DNA from: Chloropicon primus
Taxonomy: Eukaryota > Chlorophyta > Chloropicophyceae > Chloropicales > Chloropicaceae
Direction of reading: 5' to 3'
Length of the DNA stretch: 64,000 nucleotides
Assembly (NCBI GenBank): GCA_023205875.1
Contig: CP060768.1
Span: forward strand, 434,001 to 498,000
Numbering within the stretch: position 1 is the stretch's first letter; every line of letters starts with the position of its first letter. The position numbers and the translations under genes are program-made. Under the pieces are notes generated by a model that searched no databases, was not told where the DNA came from, and worked only from the letters and a program-made list of their open reading frames with translations. Positions 49,387 through 59,177 of the stretch are shown here, one piece after another.

Positions 49387-50817
49387 ATGGCGAGCGGCGG
49401 GGGGTTCATTGCAGCGAACGGGGAGCTTCTCCGGGCGGCGCTTCTGGAGTCGAACGTGAGGGACGACGGCAGGAACGTCCGAGAGTCGCGAGGCGTGTCT
49501 CTCGAGCTGTCTCACGGGTTTCAGGAGGTCGCGCGACCGAACGACGGCGTGGGAGGAAAGCAGGTGGTGACGACTGCGAGCGTCCAGGTGGGGAGGACGA
49601 GGGTGTCCTCGACAGTGTCCGCCGCGGTGGACGAGCCACCGATCGACAGGGCGCACGAGGGGACCCTGACGATCTTCGTGGACTGCGAGAGAGACCTCGT
49701 GGAGGCGGCGGGGACCCAAGCAACGCACTCCGAAGTGACCGGTGAAGTCGCCCGGAGTCTCGATCAGGTGCTCAAGCACTGCAGGGCGGTGGACCTCGAG
49801 TCCTTGTGCATTGTGCCGGGAAGGCACGCTTGGGCGATTCGCGTCGATATCAGGGTGCTCGAGCTGGACGGCAACGTCCTCGACGCGGCGACAATAGCAG
49901 CGGTGGCCTCGATAAAGGCGTTCAAGAGGCCCGAGATTAAATTCAGGGAGAGCGAGGGGTCCACCGAGAGGGTGACGGTGGTCCCCCTGGAGGAGCGCGA
50001 TGGCGTGAGGCTGACGGTCCACCACACCCCGTTTACCGTGTCGTTCGTGGCGTTCAGGAAGCAGCACAAGCAAGGGGATTGGCCGGACGAGGGGGACAAG
50101 GACGCGGAGGGCGGGGAGGACCTTGAGATGGACGAAGGCTCGAGCTCCGAGGAGGAGGCGGAGGACATGAGGGCGAACTTCGTGTACGCCATCGACGCTA
50201 CCCTCGCGGAAGAGGCCATATGCGACGCCAAGGTGGTGGTCGCAGCCGACTCGGAGGGGTACGTGCGCCTGGTCAGAAAGTATGGAGGCTGCCCGCTGCC
50301 CAAGGGGGACCTGACTCTGCTGGGAAGGCTCGCTTGCATCAGAGCGAGGGAGCTCGGGGCCTACGTAGAGGCCAAGTGCAAAGCCTTTGACTTGGAGGAG
50401 AAGCAGAACAGAATCAGGAGGAAGGCCAACGCTGGTCCGAGCCTGGCGCTCGCCGGGGGGAAGGAGACCAGGGAGCACGCCAGGAGACAGGTCCTCGCGA
50501 CCCCCGGAAAGCTCGGTGAGGTGGTCGAGGTGGTGGAGTTTGGATTAGAGGGGGACCTTGGGCTGGATTCAGAGGACGAGGATGTGGGCACCACCAACGG
50601 GGAGGGCTTTGAAGCTGGCGCCGGGACCGGGGGAGGGGCCGTGGTGATCGGCGTGCAGGCACCTACGTCGTCGAGGCCGTCGTCCGAAAAAATGAGGGGC
50701 GTCGTCGTGCCCTCGGGGAAACCTCGCGGCGGGGAGGCAGGGAAGGACAACTCGGGGGGATCGAGCCCAAAGCGCTTGAGGGACGCTTTCACTCCGGAGT
50801 TTCTGAGACGGTCTTGA
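49387..50817 (+). CDS. RRP45: Exosome complex subunit RRP45 (EXOSC9)
   Basis: 476 residues, one exon. The RNase PH-like fold covers about residues 20-310: DGRNVRESRGVSLELSHGF, GRTRVSSTVSAAVDEPPIDR, GTLTIFVDCERD, LCIVPGRHAWAIRVDIRVLE and DLTLLGRLACIRARELGAYV. The residues that make bacterial RNase PH active are not kept, as in the eukaryotic core where RRP45 is structural. A long acidic loop (GGEDLEMDEGSSSEEEAED) is inserted in the fold. The C-terminal extension is acidic and Gly-rich, as in plant RRP45/CER7, and helps bind Mtr4-type partners. It acts in nuclear and cytosolic 3'-5' RNA decay. Confidence 0.9.
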   Translation: MASGGGFIAANGELLRAALLESNVRDDGRNVRESRGVSLELSHGFQEVARPNDGVGGKQVVTTASVQVGRTRVSSTVSAAVDEPPIDRAHEGTLTIFVDCERDLVEAAGTQATHSEVTGEVARSLDQVLKHCRAVDLESLCIVPGRHAWAIRVDIRVLELDGNVLDAATIAAVASIKAFKRPEIKFRESEGSTERVTVVPLEERDGVRLTVHHTPFTVSFVAFRKQHKQGDWPDEGDKDAEGGEDLEMDEGSSSEEEAEDMRANFVYAIDATLAEEAICDAKVVVAADSEGYVRLVRKYGGCPLPKGDLTLLGRLACIRARELGAYVEAKCKAFDLEEKQNRIRRKANAGPSLALAGGKETREHARRQVLATPGKLGEVVEVVEFGLEGDLGLDSEDEDVGTTNGEGFEAGAGTGGGAVVIGVQAPTSSRPSSEKMRGVVVPSGKPRGGEAGKDNSGGSSPKRLRDAFTPEFLRRS

Positions 50818-51031
50818 ATTGTTGTCAAGAAAAAAAATGAAGAAGAATCAATTGAAGTACAATCATACACTTATCAAAGCTTGAACGGGCGCCAGTATTA
50901 TATTGTTGTGTTGTTGAAAAAAATTTTCTGGCGTCCGCAAGAAAAACAAAAACCAATGAAGAATTTTCTTTTCTTTTTTCTGCGGCGTCGCGGGATCGAT
51001 CGTTGAACGATCTACACCGACGAGACCCCCC

Positions 51032-52456
51032 TTACTCGTTGTCCTGGTCGGAAGGAGGCTTCTCCATGATCGAATTCAGGGCCGGGGCTTGCAGAGGATT
51101 TTGGAATCCCTGGCCGCCCGAAGCCTGAAACCCGGCAGACTGCTGGCCTTGCTGAACCATGGAGGGCAAGGAGGGCGTGCTGTTCACATTCTTGAGGGAT
51201 CCCACGGGCTTGATGATCTGGTTCTGGTGAGCCAGCATCATGTGGTGGCCGTCCACCTGGTTCAAGGACCCCAGAATGCCGGGGGCGAACCCCGCCGTTC
51301 CCAAAGTCGCCGAGGGCCTGCTGGGCACTGGCTTGAAGACGTGGCCGCTCTCGAGGTTGTTGCTGTTGGTGGTGGAGGACTGCCCGCCGCCGAGCTGGTT
51401 CAGGTTCGGGGCGCTCGCGCTCTTCGTCAGCGTCGAAGTCAGGTCGTTCGACGACAGGGACCTGGCCCCGAGGCCTCCGCTGAACTGCGGCATGGTCGAC
51501 AAGAGCGCCATGGCTTGCATGAAGGCCATGGGGTTCTGCGCCATGGCGGCTTGCTGGGTCAGGTTCATCTGCTGCTGGCTCGCCGCCGCCTGCTGAAGCA
51601 TGAGCTGCAGCTCGAGGGGCGACGCCGGGCTGGCGCCGTAAAGGGCCTGCTGCTGGCTTGCCATGAGCATGAACGGGTTGGCCAGGTAGGGGTTGAAGGT
51701 TCCCTGGGGCGGGCTGGTGCCGAGCACCGAGGTCCCCGGGTAGCTCTCCGGCAGGCAAGCCCCCTCCCTCTTCACCTCCTGACTGGCCGAGCCCCCCTCG
51801 TCGAAGGACGACTTCCTCTTGTGGGTGTCTAGGTTATAAATGTTCGCAGAGTACGACTGGTTGAAGGCCTGCTCGAGGGCCGTGAACCTCGACTTCCTCT
51901 TCGTGGCCCCCGTGACCCTGAGGAAGTGCTTCTGGGCGTGGGAAGCGACCTGGGTGGGGGTTCTCGTGGGCACGAACTTCTTGGAGATCCCCCTCCAGTT
52001 TCCCTTGCCGAGGACCTTGAGGCCGTCGAGAAAGGCCACGTGCTCCGCCTCGGTCCAGGGGGTCCCCTTCCGCCCCTGGTTCTTGCCGCTGTTGTTGTTG
52101 GCGCCACCAGCCCCCGCGATGGTGGAAGAGCCCCCCTTCGCCACGGACGTCGACGCGGGCTGGCCCCCCTCTCCCGGGTCGCGCGGCGTTCGGACGGGCG
52201 ACGAGGTCTCCTCCCCCGAGCAAGGCCCCTCCTCCGCAGGAGGAGGGGGAGGGGCGGGAGGGGGTGCCGGAGGAGAGCTGGTCAACAAGTTGTCCATCAA
52301 GTTGTCCTGCGACTTGACCTGCTCCGACACGGTGGAGGCCGAGGAGCCCGGCGCCTTGCCGCCATGGAGCTCCTGCGATGAAGACTGAGACTGAGACTGA
52401 GTAGCAGTAGGAGTAGGGGTAGGAGTAGCTCGCATGGAGACCACCGTCGTCGTCAT
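51032..52456 (-). CDS. SHAQKYF-class single-MYB transcription factor
   Basis: 474 residues, one exon. One MYB/SANT repeat at about 133-182: GRKGTPWTEAEHVAFLDGLK, GKGNWRGISKKFVPTRTPTQ and VASHAQKHFLR, the SHAQK(Y/H)F motif of plant MYBS3/KUA1-like factors that bind I-box/TATCCA elements. The flanks are disordered: Pro-rich before (PPAPPPAPPPPP) and Gln/Ala/Met-rich after (LQQAAASQQQMNLTQQAAMA), typical of activation regions. A C-terminal KRKS patch may be an NLS. A GCT (CAG) microsatellite sits just upstream (52469-52505). It is divergent from CYP38; targets cannot be predicted. Confidence 0.88.
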   Translation of the reverse strand: MTTTVVSMRATPTPTPTATQSQSQSSSQELHGGKAPGSSASTVSEQVKSQDNLMDNLLTSSPPAPPPAPPPPPAEEGPCSGEETSSPVRTPRDPGEGGQPASTSVAKGGSSTIAGAGGANNNSGKNQGRKGTPWTEAEHVAFLDGLKVLGKGNWRGISKKFVPTRTPTQVASHAQKHFLRVTGATKRKSRFTALEQAFNQSYSANIYNLDTHKRKSSFDEGGSASQEVKREGACLPESYPGTSVLGTSPPQGTFNPYLANPFMLMASQQQALYGASPASPLELQLMLQQAAASQQQMNLTQQAAMAQNPMAFMQAMALLSTMPQFSGGLGARSLSSNDLTSTLTKSASAPNLNQLGGGQSSTTNSNNLESGHVFKPVPSRPSATLGTAGFAPGILGSLNQVDGHHMMLAHQNQIIKPVGSLKNVNSTPSLPSMVQQGQQSAGFQASGGQGFQNPLQAPALNSIMEKPPSDQDNE

Positions 52457-53412
52457 CGATCAGGCCTGCTGCTGCTGCTGCTGCTGTTGTTGTTGCTGCT
52501 GCTTTTGTTTTGTTGTTGTCCAGGATCCTCCTCCTAGCAAACCACCACCTCGACCACCATGAGAATCTCGCACGTACGTACGTACGAACGAACGAAAGAA
52601 GGAACGATCAAGATCGATACCAATCCGCCGCGCGTGCGCGTGCGTGCAGCTGGATGGAGGCGGCGATCCCTATCCGCGGATGGGTACGTCAGCACTACAG
52701 CACAAGAGAGAGAGACCGAAGACCGACAGAGCCCGAGGCTCGGTTACGGTAAAGAGAGCGGCCGCGCTCGGTAGCGAGCGAGGTCGAGAGCAATACTCTT
52801 CCGTGGTCGTGGTAGGGACTCACCTCCGTCGTGGTTGTTGTCTTCGTCGTCGCTCTGGTTCTGTGCGTCGTCGTCGTCCGTCGCTTTGGTCCAGATCCAG
52901 TTTGAGCGAATGAACAGATCTCGAGCACGGGGGGAAAACGTCTGAGGGCCGTCCAGTTAGGATCAGTGTCAAAAGAGTAAGAAAGAGTGTACGAAAAGAG
53001 GAGGGTTCTGAGCCTCAACTTTAGGATAAGGTCCAACCCCTCGGAGGAGGAGGAGGAGGAGGACCACGACCATTCACGACGACCAGGACCAGGACGACGG
53101 AGAGGTGAGGCCGGGGATGGAAAATTTCTTTCTATTTTATGAATCGTCGCGTCTCGTCGCGTCTCGTCTCGCTTTGACGGGTTCTTCTTATTCTTTTGAT
53201 TTTGATGTTGATGGTGTTTTGGTGTTTTTGCTGACAATGACGACGACGACGACGCTTGCTCTTCGTGTTCTTCTCTTATTTTCTCTTCTTCTTGTTGGCA
53301 CCTGCAGCATTCCCTTGTGCGTGCTTGCGTGCGTGCGTGTGTGATCCCTCTCTCTCTCTCTCTCTGCTTCTTCTTCTTCTTTGTTGATTGATTTCGGGTG
53401 GGTTTCGTCAGC
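52457..53412. other. Divergent promoter region between MYB and CYP38
   Basis: 956 bp with a GCT array at 52469-52505, ACGT repeats at 52570-52590 and GACGAC-like runs near 53240. No gene passes inspection. Confidence 0.5.
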
Positions 53413-54816
53413 ATGGCAGCAGCAGCAGCAAAGACGACGACGACGACGACGACGACGAAGGCGCCGCGGCCCTCCTTCCTCGGAAGGAGGAGGAGTTGCC
53501 CTCCGTCCCGCTGCCCCCAGGTGCTTCGGAGCAGCAAAGACGACGACGGCGGCGACGCCACCTCCTCGAACTCGAACGGGAGTTTCCTCCGCCGGGGTCT
53601 GTGGGCCAAGGTGGTGGCCCCGGCCGCCGCGGCCCTCACGGTGGCGCTGTCCCCAATCCCCAGCAGCGTGGTGCCCGAGCTCCTGGGTCCGGGGTCGGCG
53701 ACCAACGCGGCCCTCGCAGCCCTGCCGGCCTCCAACCCGAACACTGACGGCAGGGCGATCCTGAGGTACGCGCTGCCCATCAACAACCAGAACCCGATCA
53801 GGCAGGTCCAGAAGAGCATGGAGGCCATCTCCGCGGCCCTGCGCGTGCCTGGCGTCAAGTTCTCGGACGTCTCCAAATCCATCAGGAGGTCCAAGAAGGT
53901 CGTCAACAGCGACAAGGACAGGAGGGCCATCCTGGCGGAGGTGACCAACCCGGGCAGGAGGTCGGACGCCGCCTCCAAGCTCTCCGAGATCTCCTCCATG
54001 CTGAGCGACTTTGAGCAGGTCGTGGAGAAGAAGGACAAGCAGGAGGTCCCCGTCCTGCAGCAGAAGATCTTGAGGCTGGTGGGGGAGATTGAGGAGGAGA
54101 TGGTGCCGGCCTTCCCCTACGAGGTGCCCGGGGACTACTCCAACCTGCCGCAGCTCAAGGGGAGGGCGACGCTGGAGCTCAAGATGAAGCTCAAGGACCC
54201 CGCCCAGAGGTCGTTGGACTACGACCACTTCTCCATGACGATGGTGGTGGACGGCTACAACGCTCCCGTCACGAGCGGGAACTTTGTGGACCTGGTGAGG
54301 AGGAAGTTCTACGACGGGATGGAGATCCAGAGGAGCGACGGGTTCGTGGTCCAGACCGGGGACCCGAGCGGCCAGGCCGAGGGGTTCATCGACCCCTCCA
54401 CGGGCGAGATCAGGCGCATCCCCTTCGAGGTCATGGTGGACAACGACAAGGAGAGCACCCCGGTCTACGAGGAGACCTTGGAGGAGTTGGGCAGGTCGAA
54501 CGAGCAGCCCGTCCTGCCCTTCAACGCTTTCGGGACCATGGCCATGGCAAGGAGCGAGTTCGAGCCAAACTCCGGCTCGAGCCAGTTCTTCTTCCTGCTG
54601 AGGGACAGCGAGCTCACGCCAACCGGGTCGAACTTGCTGGACGGAAGGTACGCCGTCTTCGGGTACGTCACCGAGGGGAAGGACTTTCTGGACGGGCTCA
54701 AGGTGGGTGACGTCATCGAGAGCATCAGGCTCGTCAAGGGGGAGGAGAACCTCGTGACAAACGCCAGGCCACCGACGGCGGCGGTGGAACAAGAGCAGGT
54801 CGTGGCGGAGGAGTAA
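53413..54816 (+). CDS. CYP38: Thylakoid lumen cyclophilin CYP38/TLP40
   Basis: 467 residues from the ATG at 53413. The N-terminus is a plastid transit peptide (AAAAKTTTTTTTTKAPRPS, encoded partly by a GAC array) and then a hydrophobic thylakoid-transfer segment (VVAPAAAALTVALSPIPSSV). The mature protein has the TLP40 helical bundle with leucine-zipper character (ISSMLSDFEQVVEKK) and a C-terminal cyclophilin-like domain (MVVDGYNAPVTSGNFVDLVR, NSGSSQFFFLLRDSEL, LDGRYAVFGYVTEG). As in plant CYP38, the isomerase site is degenerate. The protein is needed for photosystem II assembly and repair. This protein points to a green plastid lineage. Confidence 0.95.
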   Translation: MAAAAAKTTTTTTTTKAPRPSFLGRRRSCPPSRCPQVLRSSKDDDGGDATSSNSNGSFLRRGLWAKVVAPAAAALTVALSPIPSSVVPELLGPGSATNAALAALPASNPNTDGRAILRYALPINNQNPIRQVQKSMEAISAALRVPGVKFSDVSKSIRRSKKVVNSDKDRRAILAEVTNPGRRSDAASKLSEISSMLSDFEQVVEKKDKQEVPVLQQKILRLVGEIEEEMVPAFPYEVPGDYSNLPQLKGRATLELKMKLKDPAQRSLDYDHFSMTMVVDGYNAPVTSGNFVDLVRRKFYDGMEIQRSDGFVVQTGDPSGQAEGFIDPSTGEIRRIPFEVMVDNDKESTPVYEETLEELGRSNEQPVLPFNAFGTMAMARSEFEPNSGSSQFFFLLRDSELTPTGSNLLDGRYAVFGYVTEGKDFLDGLKVGDVIESIRLVKGEENLVTNARPPTAAVEQEQVVAEE

Positions 54817-55268
54817 AGGAGAAGAATTTTGGGGGAAGGAGGGGCCGGGGGAATACTACTTTGAATGGTGGGTGGGTGGTCCGATACGATACTCAAGATG
54901 CAGGAGGGAGCTTGAGAGTCAAAGTCAAAAGAGAGATCCAGGCCAACAACAAGTTGCATGCGTCGATTGGCGACGACGACGACGACAGCAGCGACGGCGG
55001 CGGCTTACTATAGTAACGAAAAGAAGCAAAGCAGATCAAGTTTAAAGTCTTTAATAAGCAGGAAAACAATAAGCAGGAACGACGACAGGAGATCGATCCG
55101 TCCGTCCATAATGCAGCGTGCAGCGATGGCTAAAAGAACAAGAAGAAGAAGAGGAGGAAGAAATCATCTCGATCCCCATCTCTCTCTCTTCTGCCGTTAC
55201 CTCCTCGACCCGGTCTCCTTTGTTGTTGGTGTTGGTGATCCCTCGGGCAAGAGAGAAGGAGAGAGAGG
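54817..55268. other. Intergenic
   Basis: CYP38 3' UTR and 5' leader of the dynein chain gene; GAC and AAGAAG microsatellites. No gene is seen. Confidence 0.5.
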
Positions 55269-57346
55269 ATGGCGATGGCTGCCAAGATGGCGATGGGAGG
55301 AGGGGAAGAGGGAGAGAAGGAGAGGTTCTGGAGCGAGACGAGGCTGGACGGGAACCTTCACTTGTACCGGGGGACGCTGAGGGATGCCAAGGAAGGGACG
55401 ACGGGGGTGGACGTGGAGAGCACTTGGAGGGAACTCGAGGCGAAGCGACCCAAGGAAGAAAGTGGGTGCCAGACAGAAGGCGTGAGCCACGGGGAGCAGG
55501 GGACTCAGGCGGTGGAGAGGAGGGAGGAGGGGACGATGATGACGGAGGACCTCGGCCAAGCGAGGGAGGGGAAGGAGAATCAGGAGAGCGCGGACGCCAC
55601 GGTTTTGGCGCGAAAGATCTCAGACCGGCTCGACAGGAACGAATCCAAGGACGAGGACATCGCTCCCTTCCTGGAGAGGATTTCGCCCCTGATGCTGGAC
55701 GAGCTGGAGAACAACGCCGAGTCCACGGCCTTCTCCTTCCGGCGAACCGCCGTGAACGATCGCGACACCACGGTGGACCTGCAGCACGTCCTCGAGCCCA
55801 AGCTGCCACCCTCCAGGACGACGACGACGAAGGGCGGCCAGGGCAGCAATAACCCCCACGGGTTGGAGGTGACGCAGCTGAGCTGGAACTGCACGGGGTA
55901 CGCCCTTGCGGCGTCTTACGGGAGCTTCAAGGTGTCCGGCTGGTGCGACCTTCCTGGGGCTCTCCTGGTGTGGAACCTCGGGACGAGGAGGAGCAAGGAC
56001 GATAAGGGGAGCAAGGACGACAAGGGGAGCAAGGGCAAGGGGTCCTCCAGGAAGTCCAAGGAGACCGCGGGCGGGGGGGAGAGGGAGCGGAGGTTCAAGC
56101 TTCCGGAGACGAACGTCCACCTCCCCGACGTCGTGATAGAGACGGACGTGTGCCTCCAGTGCTGCGCGTGCCACCCGAACCACCCGGCCCTGGTGGCCGC
56201 CGGGAGCTACTCTGGGGAGGTGTACGTGTGGAACATCTCGTCCACGGACTCGTTCGCCTCGGACTCGGAGATCGCGAGGACGAGAATCACGGCGAGGTCC
56301 CACCACGACCCCGTGGTGTCCGTGGCCTGGAGGTACAACATGCTGACGACGTCGGGGGCGAGGCACAAGCAGGAGGAGGCCTACCAGCTCGTCTCCCTCG
56401 GCATGGACGGCAAGGTCCTCGTCTGGCAGTGGCACAAGGGCGGGACTTTGGACGCCCCGCTCTTTGGCTACGAGCTGGTGTACGCCAACCCCAAGACGCA
56501 CAAGATCATCACGTGGGGGGGCACGTGCTTGTCCTTCCAGCAGCAGCAGCAGCAGCAGGCGGCCCTTACCTTTGTGGTCGGCACGGAGGGCGGGGGGATC
56601 TTCCGGTGCCTCATGGACGCCGAGGTGAGCAATCCCGAGGACGCTTACAGGAGCCCCATCAAGGCGGACTTTGACCAGCACGCGGGGATGACCACCTCGG
56701 TGGCCACCTCCCCTTTCCACCGGGCCCTCTTCGCAACCTGCGGCAGCGACTCTGTCGTCAAGCTCTTCTCTGCGTTGGAGAAGAGGCCCGTCCTGGAGTT
56801 GGAGCCCACCTGCCTCGGCCTCTTCAGCTTGTGCTGGTCGCCCGTGCGCCCGATGGTCTTTGCGGCGGGAACCGGGGACGGGAGGGTGTTTTTCTACGAC
56901 CTCGCGGCCTCCAAGGTCCACCCCATCAAGGTCTTGACCTTGATTGGTGGTGGTGGTGGTGGTGGTGGGATTATAAGTGGTGGTGATATAAGTGGTGGTG
57001 ACAGCGAGGAGGAGGGAGGGGGAAGAGGGGGAGGAGGAGGGCGTCAGCAGCAGCCCGTCTTCTCGGTCCAGTTCAATCCCAAGGTGAGTAGTAGTAGTAA
57101 TATTGGGAGAGAGAGAGAGAATGATTGATTGAGAGAGAATGAGAGAATGTGTTGTAGAGTGGTAGAGTCTGACGACGAGATGCTCCTTTCCTTTTCTCCA
57201 CTCCCAACCAGCTCTCTTCATACTTGGCCACGAGCCACGGCGACTGCGTCAGGATATGGGAGATGGGCCCCCAGCTGACGGAGAGCCCGCCCGGGGAGAG
57301 GGAGATGATGGAGGTGACCCTCATCCAAAGCCGAGCGGGGAAGTGA
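55269..57346 (+). CDS. DYNC2I2: Dynein-2 intermediate chain, WDR34-like
   Basis: Exons 55269-57083 and 57212-57346, phase-0 intron of 128 bp, 649 residues. WD40 repeats: LSWNCTGYALAASYG, ACHPNHPALVAAGSYSGEVY, HHDPVVSVAW, LVSLGMDGKVLVWQW, SPFHRALFATCGSDSVVKLF, SPVRPMVFAAGTGDGRVFFY and, across the intron, YLATSHGDCVRIWEMG. SPVRP.VFAAG.G.G and the order of blades match human WDR34 (DYNC2I2) and Chlamydomonas FAP133. The N-terminal part is acidic (light-chain binding in this family). It powers retrograde intraflagellar transport, so the organism should make cilia at some stage. Poly-Gly and poly-Gln loops come from GGT and CAG repeats. Confidence 0.85.
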
Positions 57347-57509
57347 AAGTAAGAGAGAAGGAAAGAGAAGATGGCGACCTATTTATTTTTATAAATACTA
57401 CTACAGCAGTATAAAAGATGAAAAGGGAAGAAGAAGACGAAGAAGAAGAAGAAGTCCAGCAAAGCCCATTCATTCATTCATCGATTCATTCCTCTTGTTC
57501 TTCTTCTTC

Positions 57510-58154
57510 CTACTCGTTGTCGTTGTCGCCTCCGGCGGTCCTTTGGCGCTTGGCCTGGCCCCCCTCCATCTCCTCCTGCTCCTCCTTGGCCGCCAGGGCC
57601 TCGGTCTCCCCGAGGGCGCCGTAGCCTCCCCTCCCCTCGTCGTAGTCCAACCTGTACTCGTCCCTCACCTGTCCGCCGCTCTTTCCCCTGCCGTACTGCC
57701 TCCCCTCCTGGAAGCCCCAGTCGATGTCCACACGGATAGGTCGGTCGTCCAAGATCCTGCCACTGACCCAAGCCACCGCCTGCTCCGCGGCCCTCCTCGT
57801 GTGAAACTCCACGAAGCAGAAACCGCAAGGCGTCTTGGTCTCCCTGTTCAGGCCCATGGTGATCTTCTTCACCGCGTGGGGCTTGGACGCCCCGCTCGCT
57901 TGGCAGAACAGCTCCCAAATCTGCTCCTCCGTCGTGAAAAAACTCAGGTTGCCCACGTACACCGTCGTGCTCGTGTTCAGGGCATGCTCGTACTCCATCC
58001 CCGTCCCACGGAACTGCCTGTCCCTGTAGTTGGACCGCTTCACCAGCTTGGCGTACGTCAGCGACGTCACCGGCACGATCGAAGACGCGTCCCGCTCGCA
58101 CACCTGAGACACCACGCCATGCTTCAGCCCCGCCATCGCCGTCGCCATCTTCAA
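57510..58154 (-). CDS. NCBP2: Nuclear cap-binding protein subunit 2 (CBP20)
   Basis: 214 residues, one exon; the first ATG is at 58154, a second in-frame one at 58148. One [23 protein letters not shown] (RNP2), [20 protein letters not shown] (RNP1) and [14 protein letters not shown], then [20 protein letters not shown], the CBP20-specific tail that stacks on m7G. The N-terminal [10 protein letters not shown] block is also diagnostic. It binds the 5' cap with CBP80 in splicing, export and miRNA processing. The C-terminal 30 residues are Glu/Lys/Arg-rich, as in plants. A TGTC array (58189-58214) and CGTTCG hexamers (58283-58320) lie in the 5' flank. Confidence 0.96.
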   Translation of the reverse strand: MKMATAMAGLKHGVVSQVCERDASSIVPVTSLTYAKLVKRSNYRDRQFRGTGMEYEHALNTSTTVYVGNLSFFTTEEQIWELFCQASGASKPHAVKKITMGLNRETKTPCGFCFVEFHTRRAAEQAVAWVSGRILDDRPIRVDIDWGFQEGRQYGRGKSGGQVRDEYRLDYDEGRGGYGALGETEALAAKEEQEEMEGGQAKRQRTAGGDNDNE

Positions 58155-58347
58155 ACAAGGTTTAGGTTAGGTTCCGCCCGCCCGTATGTCTGTCTGTCTG
58201 TCTGTCTGTCTGTCTGAGGAGCGAAGAGGGAGAGAGGGATGCAGAGCGGACGCCTTGCTCTTCCCAGCGCTGTGATCACTTTGCGTTCGCGCGTTCGCGT
58301 TCGCGTTCGCGTTCGCGTTTGCGATCGATCGCTTTGCGGTTTTTGCT

Positions 58348-59073
58348 TTGTTTTTGTTTTCTTGCTCTTTCTCTTCTGGTGATTTCTCCCTTCCGCTGAA
58401 CCATCATAACGGGCGAGCACGAGGGCGAACCAGGAGGGGAACGGGAACGAGAGAGAGAGAAACGAAGAGGACGGGAGCGCGAGGAGGAGGAAGTGGTGAG
58501 GATCTGACGACGACACGAAACGAGAGAGAGAGGCAGAAAGAGATCGAGGAGGAGACCACCGAGGAGGGGAGGCGCAAGAGGCAGAGGACGGAGCCCAAAC
58601 ACGCACTGGATTTGCTGCCAGGGAGTGCGTGGCTCCTGGTTTTGAAGAAGCTGAGCCCCCACGACCAACTTGCTTTCGGGTTGACCTGCAAGGCGTTCCT
58701 CGAGGCGGTGACGGCGACGGCGAGCCCCAAGTGGAAGAAGAAGGCTCTTCCTCTGAGGACGGACCTGAGACGTGAAACATTGTTCGAGGAGATGCCTAGC
58801 TTCAGCATGGGCTGGTTCCAGTGGGTGGCGAGCCAAGGGAACCCTTTGGATATTAAAGGTGTGAACTTTGGCGTGGTAGGATGTTCAGGCGAACCGCATG
58901 AGTGCCGGGCACGCTTGTTCTGGTGCAGCTGAAGGAGGTCGCCTTGATGTTCTCAAGTGGGCTCGAAGTCAGGATCCGTCTTGTGATTGGGACCAGTGGG
59001 TTGCGTAGAATCTTCAGAGGAGAACGGTAACGATGACATCGCCGACGCCGACTGGATCGAGGCGAACCGATGA
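58348..59073 (+). pseudogene. F-box/ankyrin family fragment B
   Basis: The open part up to 58932 encodes a charged leader and an F-box-like segment (HALDLLPGSAWLLVLKKLSP, HDQLAFGLTCKAFLEAV). After that the family sequence continues in other frames: GAAEGGRLDVLKWARSQD near 58930-58980, then the acidic tail NDDIADADWIEANR to 59073, matching fragment A. With about two frame changes and only one ankyrin unit it looks like a decayed F-box/ankyrin gene. Such families are large and fast-evolving in algae. Confidence 0.7.
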
Positions 59074-59177
59074 AGGTGCCACTCGGGCTCGTTCCAAACC
59101 AGGTTGCTTCAAAGGTAGTTCTAGGTTTGAGTGTGACCTCGTGCTATCTTGGCTTTGATTAAGGAAATAGCGAACTT

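Noticed and set aside
53188-54792. 534-codon ORF on the minus strand
   Set aside because: Antisense to CYP38; no motif, shadow composition.
55620-57221. 533-codon ORF on the minus strand
   Set aside because: Antisense to the WDR34-like gene; no motif.
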